Virus record (IMG/VR): IMGVR_UViG_3300042868_008932
Coordinates: 1 to 40,669 of that record
Length of the DNA stretch: 40,669 bases
Reading direction: 5' to 3' (one strand)
DNA from: a virus
The notes below the pieces were generated by a model. The model did not search any database and had not been told where the DNA came from. It saw nothing but the letters and a program-made list of their open reading frames with translations. Shown in pieces: positions 22,159 through 29,850 of the stretch. A program made the translations under genes and the position numbers. Each line of letters starts with the position of its first letter. Position 1 is the first letter of the stretch.

Positions 22159-22954
22159 TTTTTGAGTCGAATATGTCCATCAGTTCTTCGGTGTTAGCAG
22201 TTTTCAGGAAATCCATTATCAATTTCCTTTTGGCCATATACACGGCCCTTTTGTGAATTGGGTTTTCGGCCCACATTTCAAACCGGATCTTCCGCTTGTC
22301 TTCCAGTTCATCGTAATACCTCTGGAATTCCCTGACCTTAGTCCTGCTTGCCTTGTCTGTCATAAACTCAAAAGGCACATTATTGATAAGTTTGAAAACC
22401 TCGTATTGATAGGCATCGTTCTTGGCATCCGTAGAAGGCCGTAACACATCCCATTTTTCAAGCTTCTCGTAATATAGGTCCATCATATGGTCACACTCAT
22501 TTGGGGCCGTTATAAAGCGGTAAAACGATTTTCTCATAATTGCTACTTTCATCTCTTCTGTCACTTCAAATTCTTTGTATGCCGGGGGCGGTGGTGGTGG
22601 TGATTTCATCTTGTCCTGGTGGTGCAACCTAAACTCCTTGTACCATTGGAAAATATTACTGGCCGATAGGGTATGTAATTGGTTGTCCAGTTTGATATGG
22701 CCAAAGGCTCCCATCTTAATTGCCTCGGCAATGTCATCAATATGGGCGGTAGGGTAAACCTTCTTAATTTCATCTATGGCCTCCACGGCATTGCGCTTTG
22801 CTGACTGAGCCTCCACGGATATTCCCATTACCACGGCATTGCGAACTATCTCTTCGAAGATCCGCAGGACAACGGCCTGACGATTGTTTGCCAGTTCGTG
22901 ACTAAGCCTTCCCGGCAATGCAGAATTGTAGGGTACGAGGTTCATAACTTTCAT
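22130..22954 (-). CDS. replication-associated protein downstream of DUF6291 (274 aa)
   Basis: Overlaps the DUF6291 gene by 4 bp. The N-terminal half has AIKMGAFGHIKLDNQLHTLS (about 83-102), resembling AIKLGAFGxxGDYFGLN proteins that follow DUF6291 genes in Bacteroidetes phages and prophages. A Pro-rich linker (SPPPPPPAYKEF, about 118-129) separates it from a helical, Tyr/Arg/Lys-rich C-terminal half. A helicase-loader or initiator-partner role would fit, but this is inference. Confidence 0.65.
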   Translation of the reverse strand: MKVMNLVPYNSALPGRLSHELANNRQAVVLRIFEEIVRNAVVMGISVEAQSAKRNAVEAIDEIKKVYPTAHIDDIAEAIKMGAFGHIKLDNQLHTLSASNIFQWYKEFRLHHQDKMKSPPPPPPAYKEFEVTEEMKVAIMRKSFYRFITAPNECDHMMDLYYEKLEKWDVLRPSTDAKNDAYQYEVFKLINNVPFEFMTDKASRTKVREFQRYYDELEDKRKIRFEMWAENPIHKRAVYMAKRKLIMDFLKTANTEELMDIFDSKNGEPGHTTV

Positions 22955-23673
22955 ATGTTTTCATCGTTTAAGATTGACTCCACTCCTTTCAGGTATTCCA
23001 CTTGTCTGGATTCCCAGGATCCTTTCTTCGGGCCTTGACCAAAAGGGAAACTTTCTTTTGCGGAACTTTCTTTGAAGGGATTTAAGGTTTTTTGTAGGGT
23101 GTCATTCCAAGTTCCAATTGCTGCCTTCCAGTTCTTCATTGGATTCTTGCCTACCTTCCATCCATTGGATTCGTAGAATGAATGGAATTTCTCAGCAAAC
23201 TGGTTTACCAGGTTTAGGTCGGCCATTGGTTGCTTTGATTGAACATAAAGACAAATATCCTGAATTGAAGGCTTTATAAATTTTTTTTTAGGGACTTCCG
23301 CAGGAAGGACCAATAATGAAACATTTTCATTTACATCCTTATCCTCATCAACATTTACATCCTCATTTACATATACATCCTCATATACATTAGCTTCAGG
23401 TTTGCTCTGCCTCTGCTTAGTCTTTGCTTCTGGTTTGCTTCGCTTTTGCTTACCTTTTGCTTTACATCCGCTTTCCCATTTCTTCCTATTTGCCTGAAGA
23501 TTAGGCTTTATGAGTGTCCAAATAGTTTTAGAAATACCTGATATCTCAGGCTCATTTCCATCAAAACCATACTCGCAAATCGCCTTCAAAACCTCTACTT
23601 GGTTATGCTCTGGCAGTTCTTTTATCGCCTCATAAAAACTACGATAAAAGACCATTGAATCTCTTGTTTTCAT
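22951..23673 (-). CDS. DUF6291 replication-initiator-like protein (240 aa)
   Basis: The N-terminal 65 residues fit DUF6291 (MVFYRSFYEAIKELPEHNQ, VLKAICEYGFDG, IWTLIKPNLQANRKKWESG). A basic repeat (KQKRSKPEAKTKQRQSKPEA) and an Asp/Val/Asn repeat (NEDVNVDEDKDVNENV) form a linker, followed by a DnaD-like C-terminal domain with FHSFYESNGWKVGKNPMKNW. This layout is typical of Bacteroidetes phage and element replication proteins. The start overlaps the stop of a 31-codon leader ORF. Confidence 0.8.
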   Translation of the reverse strand: MKTRDSMVFYRSFYEAIKELPEHNQVEVLKAICEYGFDGNEPEISGISKTIWTLIKPNLQANRKKWESGCKAKGKQKRSKPEAKTKQRQSKPEANVYEDVYVNEDVNVDEDKDVNENVSLLVLPAEVPKKKFIKPSIQDICLYVQSKQPMADLNLVNQFAEKFHSFYESNGWKVGKNPMKNWKAAIGTWNDTLQKTLNPFKESSAKESFPFGQGPKKGSWESRQVEYLKGVESILNDENI

Positions 23674-23765
23674 AAAAGTAAAAACCCCATTCGGTTTTCC
23701 TTGCTACGACCAGCCAAAAGTAGGGCTGACAAGTACTTACCGAATGGGGCCTTTAATGTCTTCAT
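23670..23765 (-). CDS. 31-residue leader ORF coupled to the DUF6291 gene
   Basis: The ATG at 23765 opens a 31-codon frame (MKTLKAPFGKYLSALLLAG at its start) ending in TGA, whose bases overlap the DUF6291 ATG (TTATGA). The two 11-bp arms of the hairpin at 23685-23749 fall within its first and last codons. It could be a leader peptide or a small protein; it is too short to judge alone. Confidence 0.45.
   Translation of the reverse strand: MKTLKAPFGKYLSALLLAGRSKENRMGFLLL
23680..23749 (-). terminator. attenuator-like hairpin before the DUF6291 gene
   Basis: A perfect 11-bp stem CCCCATTCGGT/ACCGAATGGGG (arms 23739-23749 and 23685-23695, minus orientation) is followed by TTTTTACTTTT and then the ATG. 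Inside the 43-nt loop is a second hairpin CAGCC/GGCTG (23711-23728). A T run after the stem suggests transcription termination that could be regulated. Confidence 0.65.
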
Positions 23766-23814
23766 AACTTTTTATTTACCGGGGTCGTAATCCGGGCCTT
23801 TCGGCAATACAAAT

Positions 23815-24114
23815 TTAATCAGCTTTTTCGTCAAAGCTATTGATATGGTCGAAAAATTTCTCACACTCATCCTTAGGCATATCGAAGATCTGCCAGACCA
23901 GGTTTATAATCATTGAATTGATTTCATCCTCGGCCTGAACCATCTCAGGACTTAGTTCCTTATGAAGAAACTTTTCGAACTGGGTGGCATTCTGGAGTAA
24001 GCGGTTAAAGTGAAGCTTCACATCGTGCCGGAGAACCTTGTCACTATGCTTAATCACATAGCCAGTTTCCAGGACTCCCTTTACGAAACATACGAACTTG
24101 GTAAAATCACTCAT
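23815..24114 (-). CDS. hypothetical protein (99 aa)
   Basis: The ATG at 24114 (MSDFTKFVCFVKGVLETGY) overlaps the upstream stop (ATGA). It is helical and acidic at the end (DMPKDECEKFFDHINSFDE). A longer reading from 24171 overlaps the coiled-coil gene and is rejected. No family is recognised. It precedes the leader ORF in the replication block. Confidence 0.6.
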   Translation of the reverse strand: MSDFTKFVCFVKGVLETGYVIKHSDKVLRHDVKLHFNRLLQNATQFEKFLHKELSPEMVQAEDEINSMIINLVWQIFDMPKDECEKFFDHINSFDEKAD

Positions 24115-24449
24115 AGGGCCTGACGAATAATAAGGGCAAACAATCCGGCACCGAAAAAGGCTAATACCCAAGCAACGGTCTTGTAAAAGGTAACTTCTCT
24201 TTCAGCCTCGTCACATTCATTCCTGAGAAATGTCACCTCATTACAGATGGCATCCAGGTTGGCACTTGTGCTTTCAACCCGATGTTCCATCCCGGTGACC
24301 CTCTCGTTCATTTTCTCCATTATCTGTTCGTGGATCTTCTTCAGGTTGTCTCTTTCCTCCCGGAAATAGTCCCTTGACCTTCGCATATTATCCAGGTCTC
24401 TCCGCAGAATCAGTACTTCGTCTGGTGTCTCTTCAGATTTGTTAGTCAT
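24111..24449 (-). CDS. coiled-coil protein with C-terminal membrane anchor (112 aa)
   Basis: The ATG at 24449 (MTNKSEETPDEVLILRRDL) is preferred over a TTG at 24476. Residues about 12-85 are a charged coiled coil (MRRSRDYFREERDNLKKIHE). Residues about 92-108 (VAWVLAFFGAGLFALII) form a membrane anchor followed by a short tail. Topology suggests a tail-anchored, elongated oligomer in the cell membrane. Function unknown. Confidence 0.65.
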   Translation of the reverse strand: MTNKSEETPDEVLILRRDLDNMRRSRDYFREERDNLKKIHEQIMEKMNERVTGMEHRVESTSANLDAICNEVTFLRNECDEAEREVTFYKTVAWVLAFFGAGLFALIIRQAL

Positions 24450-24505
24450 ATTTTTTGGTTTATAAATTTTCAGCAAATGAAATAGGGTATTCCGATTTGT
24501 GCAAA

Positions 24506-24880
24506 TTATTTTTCAGCCAGATACCAATCTATAATGGATATGCAATGATCCAGAGACCAGGAAACCACACACATCCAATCGTTGGCCTCCAGACCTTGTA
24601 TGTATTCCTTCTGGTTATCCGATGGCTTATTGTATCCTACCTTCAGTTCAATTGCCAGTCCTGCAAAACCTCTGGCCTTGGTGAAAATAAGGCAATCTGG
24701 TACTCCAGACTTTACTCCCATTGCCTTTAGCTTGGTTGCCTCAATGATATTCCTTGTCCCTCCATTGGGTGGATGGCACCATAGGACCTTCCGGGAATCC
24801 AGATATTTAGCCACGGATTTCTGAAGGTTATCTTCGGTGCCTTTATACTTGGCAAATCCTGGTTCCTTAATTTTTTGCAT
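24506..24880 (-). CDS. VRR-NUC nuclease (124 aa)
   Basis: A small VRR-NUC protein of the PD-(D/E)XK superfamily, which cuts DNA junctions or flaps. Visible motifs: TEDNLQ with E16, PPNGG (37-41), GVKSGVPDCLIF with D62, AIELK with E78 and K80, and DNQKEYIQGL with Q90. The start at 24880 is preferred; the alternative at 24907 lies within the divergent promoter region. First gene of the minus-strand replication block and divergent from the 24922 gene. Confidence 0.88.
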   Translation of the reverse strand: MQKIKEPGFAKYKGTEDNLQKSVAKYLDSRKVLWCHPPNGGTRNIIEATKLKAMGVKSGVPDCLIFTKARGFAGLAIELKVGYNKPSDNQKEYIQGLEANDWMCVVSWSLDHCISIIDWYLAEK

Positions 24881-24904
24881 TATTAGAAATTGTAAATATT
24901 TTTG
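24875..24904 (+). promoter_or_regulatory. promoter of the 24922 gene
   Basis: TTG (24875-24877), exactly N19, TATTTTTG (24897-24904), a full match to the Bacteroidetes consensus. The ATG at 24922 follows after 17 bp. It overlaps the start of the VRR-NUC gene, so the two directions may interfere. Confidence 0.75.
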
Positions 24905-24921
24905 CACAAATTATAAAACAA

Positions 24922-25284
24922 ATGAAGGAAGAAAAACTCAAAATGGTTTGGTTCTGTGATAAGTATGGGTTGCCCCTGCACAAGCTTCACAGACATCTGG
25001 ATCGTTTCCAAACCATAGAGGTTGAAGGATACAAAAAGCCGTGGATTATTGATAATGCTGAGAACCAACTGGAGGCCCAGAAACTTATCCTGACCAGACA
25101 GACAAAGCCAAAAAAGAACCGTTTGCCTCTGGGGGAATTTTGCAAGAAATATGGTATTGAGCCTACCCGGCTGAAGGCCAGATGGACTTGCATTATTAAG
25201 GAAATGGTTAATGGTGAAATCTATATTGCCGAGACCAGGAATAACCTTCGCCACGCAGGAATCCTCTCAGAATCAACGAAATAA
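24922..25284 (+). CDS. duplicated-domain putative DNA-binding protein (120 aa)
   Basis: Two related units are visible: WFCDKYGLPLHKLHRHLDRF...GYKKPWIIDNAEN (about 10-49) and GEFCKKYGIEPTRLKARW...GEIYIAETRNN (about 71-108). Each has a C-x-KYG-L/I helix-turn-helix-like start and a wing-like end, as in excisionase or MerR-type domains. The basic linker KPKKNR lies between. A transcription regulator of the early region is the best guess. It has its own strong promoter. Confidence 0.65.
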   Translation: MKEEKLKMVWFCDKYGLPLHKLHRHLDRFQTIEVEGYKKPWIIDNAENQLEAQKLILTRQTKPKKNRLPLGEFCKKYGIEPTRLKARWTCIIKEMVNGEIYIAETRNNLRHAGILSESTK

Positions 25285-25303
25285 AAATTATTATTATTTT
25301 TTC

Positions 25304-25336
25304 TTGCAAATAATGAAATCAATTCTGTTACATTTG
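25304..25336 (+). promoter_or_regulatory. promoter of the SSB-like/Gp157 operon
   Basis: TTG (25304-25306), N22, TACATTTG (25329-25336). The ATG at 25361 follows after 24 bp with no Shine-Dalgarno sequence. Confidence 0.7.
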
Positions 25337-25360
25337 TCCCCACAAAACCAATAATTATTT

Positions 25361-26014
25361 ATGGCTATTACCGCAACAACTAAGGCAGCAGGAGAAAGGT
25401 TTCTCGCCCCTGCCGGTACCTTCGTAGCAAGATGCTACAAGATGATCCACCTCGGCACGATCCAGGATGAATACAATGGCGAAAGCCGTTGGGTTAACAA
25501 AGTGATGGTTGAGTGGGAACTTCCTACAGAGACCAGAGTATTCTCTCCTGAGAAGGGAGAACAACCAATCGTGGTGTCTAAGGAATTTGCATTGTCAATG
25601 CATCCAAAGGCTACCCTTCGTGCCTTTCTTACTTCCTGGAGAGGCAAAGGCTTCTCAGAAGATGAGGCAGTTAATTTTGATGTGACCAAGCTTGTTGGTG
25701 CTACTTGCCAATTGAGTATTGTTCACGAACCAAGGAAGAATCAACCCGGTGAATTTTTTGCCAAGATCAGTTCTGTGTCTTCTTTGATGAAAGGCTTTAA
25801 GGCCCCAGAGCAAATTAATCCTTCGTTTGTATTTGAACTGGATGCCTTCAGTCAGGAGAAGTTTGACTCCCTCCCAGACTGGATCAAGGCCAAGATTATG
25901 ACCAGTAAGGAATACCAGGCAATTAAGTCCCCTCAAACGGCCCATCAGGAGACCGTTCAGAAGGCCGTAGAAGCTTGGGTGGACAATGATCAGGAAGAAG
26001 AGTTACCATTCTAA
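25361..26014 (+). CDS. putative single-stranded DNA-binding protein (217 aa)
   Basis: The main domain (about 12-150) is beta-rich and OB-like (AGTFVARCYKMIHLGTIQDE; VGATCQLSIVHEP). The protein ends in an acidic tail DNDQEEELPF, like the DDDIPF tip of bacterial SSB that recruits partner proteins. It is co-transcribed with Gp157, 12 bp upstream of it, a pairing common with recombination/ssDNA genes. The SSB role is inferred from the tail and neighbourhood, as I cannot name the family for certain. Confidence 0.65.
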   Translation: MAITATTKAAGERFLAPAGTFVARCYKMIHLGTIQDEYNGESRWVNKVMVEWELPTETRVFSPEKGEQPIVVSKEFALSMHPKATLRAFLTSWRGKGFSEDEAVNFDVTKLVGATCQLSIVHEPRKNQPGEFFAKISSVSSLMKGFKAPEQINPSFVFELDAFSQEKFDSLPDWIKAKIMTSKEYQAIKSPQTAHQETVQKAVEAWVDNDQEEELPF

Positions 26015-26026
26015 TACGAGTCGATT

Positions 26027-26530
26027 ATGAACCTCTGGGAACTAACTCAAGAAGAACTTTCCTTCATCGCATTGATGGAGGAAACTGGTGGCGAAGTCAC
26101 CGATGAAATACTGGAAGAACTGAATATCCGCAGGGATAACTTCGAAGCCAAGGCTGAGTCTTACACCAAGCTGATCCTGAAGCTTGAGGCTGATGTGGCC
26201 AATGCTTCGACAGAATTGAAAAGGATTCAGGCCCTGAAAAAGACCAAGGAGAATACCGTTGATAGGCTAAAGGAAACCCTGAAGAATGCCGTTATGGTAT
26301 TTGGCCGGGAAGATGCCAAGACTGGTAAGAAACGATACGAGACTCCGCTATTCAAACTATCCCTGCGCCATACTAAGGCCGTGGATATTACTTGCGACCT
26401 GGAAGTACCAGATGAGTACTGGGTTGTTAAGAAAGAGATTTCTAAGTCAATGCTTTCCGAGGCTATGAAAGATGGGGCCAAAATCCCAGGAGCCGAATGG
26501 AAGGAGAACATTGGCCTTCAGATTAAGTAA
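26027..26530 (+). CDS. Siphovirus Gp157 family protein (167 aa)
   Basis: The Gp157 pattern is clear: NLWELTQEELSFIALMEETG at the start, a coiled coil with LEADVANASTELKRIQALKK, and then the YETPLFKLSLRHTKAVDI ... DEYWVVKKEISKSMLSEAMK beta/alpha end with GAEWKENIGLQIK. Members are linked to phage resistance and replication in streptococcal phages, but mechanism is unknown. Length is normal. The terminator at 26562-26590 ends the operon. Confidence 0.9.
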   Translation: MNLWELTQEELSFIALMEETGGEVTDEILEELNIRRDNFEAKAESYTKLILKLEADVANASTELKRIQALKKTKENTVDRLKETLKNAVMVFGREDAKTGKKRYETPLFKLSLRHTKAVDITCDLEVPDEYWVVKKEISKSMLSEAMKDGAKIPGAEWKENIGLQIK

Positions 26531-26561
26531 GCATTTTTTTTGTGTTTTGAACAATAAAAAA

Positions 26562-26590
26562 AGGGAGGTTTTTGGCCTCCCTCTTTTTTT
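26562..26590. terminator. bidirectional terminator between Gp157 and capsid genes
   Basis: Stem AGGGAGG/CCTCCCT (26562-26568 and 26576-26582), loop TTTTTGG, with A-rich sequence on the left and T-rich sequence on the right. It serves both converging transcripts. Confidence 0.85.
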
Positions 26591-26604
26591 ACACCCAGTT
26601 GGGT

Positions 26605-27744
26605 TTATGCGCTTGTGGTAAACTCAGCTTCAAACACACCATTGATGTGGAAGTTGTCATCAGAAGCCTTAAACAGACTGGTTGGTGAAGCGAATACATC
26701 GAAATAACACTCCATCCACACCTTCCAAAGTTCCTCACACTCATCCGGGGCAATTCTTATGTCGCACCGTACATTTGGCATACCTGGGATTGGCATAGTG
26801 AACCTCTTCATTACCCCGATGTCTCCGAAAGAACCTACATACTGGAGGAACGGAGTGTACACAAGTGAACCTGGGGCAAACACGATTGCAGAATCCTCGG
26901 AAGTCAAAGGACCAGTTGGCAGGATGTTTGGATCGAAGTAAAACTCAGCAATTCCGGTGTTGCTACGAACGGTTGAATAATCAAGGCCGTTAGCAGCTTG
27001 TCCGAAATAACGAGAGTCATTCATCCATACTCGCTGAAGGGCACCGGCACCGCCAACGATGATAGGGGCACCATTGAAACCTGAATTCATATAGTTCTGC
27101 TTCATTGTGAAGAGACCTTTAGGAACCAGGGAACCAGTTGCTCCATCTTCAACCACATAGGTCTCAGAAGCAATTGTACCACCTTGACCATACCAGGCAC
27201 CGAAGGCACCAGAGATGGATGCAATAAGGTCTTGGTTCATTGCCTGAACAAGAGCATTACCGGCAAGTTGGAAATCGTTGAACATTTCACGAACAACAGA
27301 CAAGGCACCACCGGCACGGCCGATACCATTTGCCCTTTGGACGATTTGATTAGGGTCTGTGCTACCAGTTAGGGACACAAGATCCGAGTAAGCTGCACAA
27401 TATACACGAAGTTGCTCCTCAGTCATTGAGAAGGAAACTCCACGATATTGGGTTACTTGAAACGGAATTTCCAGGTACGGAAGTGGGTCACCGAAATCGC
27501 AGGATTTTGTGGTAACGGTATCATCAGCAGTAAGTCGCTGCTTATAAACGATACGCACATCCTTAGAATGTCCAGTACCATCATTATTGGCCTGACGAAT
27601 AATCGTCCCGGTGGCCAAGTTTGATGGATCATTCAGGGCAGCAAGGGTACCACCGTGGATGTTGACATTAGCGGAATTATTGATAAGGTTGTCCGAAAGC
27701 GAAGTCAAAATCGCTGGACAGATGTTTTCTGATGCAACTGACAT
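26605..27744 (-). CDS. major capsid protein candidate (379 aa)
   Basis: Length, composition and position right after a scaffold-like gene suit an HK97-fold capsid. It begins MSVASENICPAILTSLSDNL and has a long Gly/Ala/Asn/Pro-rich body with few Lys (FYFDPNILPTGPLTSEDSA; IPGMPNVRCDIRIAPDECEE). No membrane or enzyme motif. The start lies 7 bp past the scaffold-type gene. It is the last gene of the structural block, ended by the bidirectional terminator. Assignment rests on context. Confidence 0.7.
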   Translation of the reverse strand: MSVASENICPAILTSLSDNLINNSANVNIHGGTLAALNDPSNLATGTIIRQANNDGTGHSKDVRIVYKQRLTADDTVTTKSCDFGDPLPYLEIPFQVTQYRGVSFSMTEEQLRVYCAAYSDLVSLTGSTDPNQIVQRANGIGRAGGALSVVREMFNDFQLAGNALVQAMNQDLIASISGAFGAWYGQGGTIASETYVVEDGATGSLVPKGLFTMKQNYMNSGFNGAPIIVGGAGALQRVWMNDSRYFGQAANGLDYSTVRSNTGIAEFYFDPNILPTGPLTSEDSAIVFAPGSLVYTPFLQYVGSFGDIGVMKRFTMPIPGMPNVRCDIRIAPDECEELWKVWMECYFDVFASPTSLFKASDDNFHINGVFEAEFTTSA

Positions 27745-27751
27745 TTTAGTA

Positions 27752-28657
27752 TCAAGAGTTTTTATAGTTGGCTGCTATGTTGGATATATCAGCCAAGGCC
27801 CCACGAATGGAAGCCGGGATTTGGGTACCTTGCGTTTGAGGGATATTAAACGCAGAAGGAGGGGTTGTGCCTTGCTCAAATGAAGGAATAGTGCCACCTA
27901 CACCCTTTTCTTTGAGTAATTTGTTCTCCTGCAAAACTAACACAGAAAGGTCATTGTAGGTAAATTCTTTTCCATTTACCACCAACGGCAATGACTCGTC
28001 TCTGGAGTTGACCAGTTTGGCCACATTCCGCTCCGGGTCATAAATAATCCTTCCATCCAGTTGCTGAAGTTTTCTATCCAGTACGGCCTGATAAGCAGGA
28101 ATCCTCGCAGCTTCCGGCACATTATCATTCCATTGAATACCGTTTAATTGTGTCTGTTCCCAGAGTTGCTTCATTTTAGAAATGTACTTCTCTGCAATCA
28201 GGGACTTTTCCACTTCGACTTTCTGCACGGCTTCATCAACTCTGGCCTGAGCCTCGGCAATCTTACGCATATACTCATCGGATACATCCTTGTTGGTATT
28301 TTGCTTTGCCTTCTCTTCCAGGTCCTTCAGCTTCTTGAAAGCCAGTTTTACCTTGTCACCACTATTCTTGGTGACCTTTAGTTCATCTATAGACTGCTGA
28401 TCCAGTCCGTAGTTCTTGGCCAGATTGACAATCTCCTCATCGTACCCCATCATATAGTTTTTAATGAAGTGGGTCTTCAGGTCCAGATTGCTTTTAGCCA
28501 AGTCAAAATCATAAAGATTTGAATTGAACTTTTGTTCTACCGCTTCTGGGACCATAATGTCTCCCAGAGTAGATGCTGAAATCATTAGCTGAAATTCAGG
28601 ATCCTGGTCAACACCGGCCCTTTTAGCCTGGGCAATTAGAAATTCTCTTATGTTCAT
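27752..28657 (-). CDS. scaffolding protein candidate (301 aa)
   Basis: A helical, charged protein with a long central coiled coil (about 95-165, e.g. KDVSDEYMRKIAEAQARVDE) and a Pro/Gly/Thr-rich disordered C-terminus (GTTPPSAFNIPQTQGTQIP). It lies immediately upstream of the capsid gene, as scaffolds usually do. No protease motif is visible. Its ATG overlaps the upstream stop by 4 bp. Confidence 0.6.
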   Translation of the reverse strand: MNIREFLIAQAKRAGVDQDPEFQLMISASTLGDIMVPEAVEQKFNSNLYDFDLAKSNLDLKTHFIKNYMMGYDEEIVNLAKNYGLDQQSIDELKVTKNSGDKVKLAFKKLKDLEEKAKQNTNKDVSDEYMRKIAEAQARVDEAVQKVEVEKSLIAEKYISKMKQLWEQTQLNGIQWNDNVPEAARIPAYQAVLDRKLQQLDGRIIYDPERNVAKLVNSRDESLPLVVNGKEFTYNDLSVLVLQENKLLKEKGVGGTIPSFEQGTTPPSAFNIPQTQGTQIPASIRGALADISNIAANYKNS

Positions 28658-29115
28658 AGGGAGTCATTAAATTCTGTTGGTTCCGGCTTATCGGTTTCCT
28701 CTTCCATTGGCTCTTCAGAAACCTCAATCTTTTTCTTCTTCTTCTTCGGGGCCTCCATAAGTTCTGCGGATTCCAAGCTTCCACCAGATACCTCAGACTT
28801 TAGTTCAGCCTCAATCTCTGCACGAAGGGCATCCTTCAGTTTGGCCCGGAGGATTGGATCAGACAAGCTTCCCTCGTTGATGGAGTTTTCTTTGTATGGC
28901 TCTTGTCCAATTGGACGAATACGGCTCCAGGAAAAGGACCGTTTGTTGATTGGCTTCTGTAGTTCACGAAGGGCCAGTTCGCCATTTACGAATAGTTTAA
29001 TGGCTACATCCTGGGCACCAGTCTTTGGGTCAATTTCCCAACGAACTACTTGTACCCTGGCTTTCTTTCCTTTCTCGGATACCGCTTTGCGGATATAATC
29101 AAGTCCATCTGTCAT
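28654..29115 (-). CDS. hypothetical head-region protein (153 aa)
   Basis: N-terminal part is alpha/beta (VQVVRWEIDPKTGAQDVAIK), and the C-terminal 50 residues are disordered and very charged, with a KKKKKK run followed by Glu-rich sequence. It is coupled to the scaffold candidate by a 4-bp overlap. It may be a head accessory protein, but I recognise no family. Confidence 0.6.
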   Translation of the reverse strand: MTDGLDYIRKAVSEKGKKARVQVVRWEIDPKTGAQDVAIKLFVNGELALRELQKPINKRSFSWSRIRPIGQEPYKENSINEGSLSDPILRAKLKDALRAEIEAELKSEVSGGSLESAELMEAPKKKKKKIEVSEEPMEEETDKPEPTEFNDSL

Positions 29116-29126
29116 TGTTGTATAAT

Positions 29127-29795
29127 TTATGAAGTATGAAAAATTTGTGATTTCATTCCACTACCCTTGTTATCCTGAGTGGCAATTTCGCCCCACTTAA
29201 ATCCGTAGGATCTAATATCGGTCTGCATAGATGAGTAATGCCAATCCAATCCGTGGGTCTGGATTTTGGTATAATCCTCGGCAATACTGGCACCATTTAG
29301 ACTCAGGATGTATGCGTGGCATAGCCACATTCCATCACCCTTGTAGAAATGGTTTAGTCCCGGATATTCTACCTTTTCCAGAGTCTGGTTGACTGGCCTT
29401 TTGTAGTAAGTCCAGGATAGGTTCAGCATATCAAATGGAGGCATAGAGTCCCAGTTATTTACTAAGGTATGCAATTTGCTTGAGTTGAACCTGACATCAT
29501 CCTCCAGGTATAGGACATTCTCCCACTTGTTCATCAGTTGCATCATCATAATGGCCCTATGCGAAGCATAGCAACCCTTCTCCGATACTGACAATGGTAG
29601 GCCCTTCTCCCCGACTGATTTTTTAGGATGGACCGAATGGTTTACGAAATTGCCATCTACACCACGGAGCCTGATTGGCTCATCTCCATTTTTATCCAGA
29701 AGATTAATCTCCTTAAAATGGGCCAACAGATTCCTATTTCGGATGATTGCCTTATCCAAATTGATATAGACAATTTTATCTACTGGAATTTTCAA
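29127..29795 (-). CDS. glycosyltransferase family 25-like protein (222 aa)
   Basis: GT25 signature elements are present: KIVYINLDKAIIRNRNL at the start (nucleotide-sugar fold), EKGCYASHRAIMMM (72-85) and VLYLEDDV (94-101), with the metal-binding acidic group. GT25 enzymes move galactose or glucose onto LPS or proteins. Being embedded in the head-gene block with its own promoter, it may glycosylate a capsid or tail protein or alter the host surface. Substrate unknown. Confidence 0.85.
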   Translation of the reverse strand: MKIPVDKIVYINLDKAIIRNRNLLAHFKEINLLDKNGDEPIRLRGVDGNFVNHSVHPKKSVGEKGLPLSVSEKGCYASHRAIMMMQLMNKWENVLYLEDDVRFNSSKLHTLVNNWDSMPPFDMLNLSWTYYKRPVNQTLEKVEYPGLNHFYKGDGMWLCHAYILSLNGASIAEDYTKIQTHGLDWHYSSMQTDIRSYGFKWGEIATQDNKGSGMKSQIFHTS

Positions 29796-29814
29796 GTAAG
29801 TGGAATATTTTTTG

Positions 29815-29844
29815 CAAATCTAATTTGAATATTTGCATTTACAA
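29815..29844 (-). promoter_or_regulatory. promoter of the GT25 gene
   Basis: Minus strand TTG (29842-29844), N19, TAGATTTG (29815-29822), a perfect consensus. The GT25 ATG is at 29795. The box lies within the upstream region of the divergent DUF4417 gene. Confidence 0.78.
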
Positions 29845-29850
29845 ATTCAG

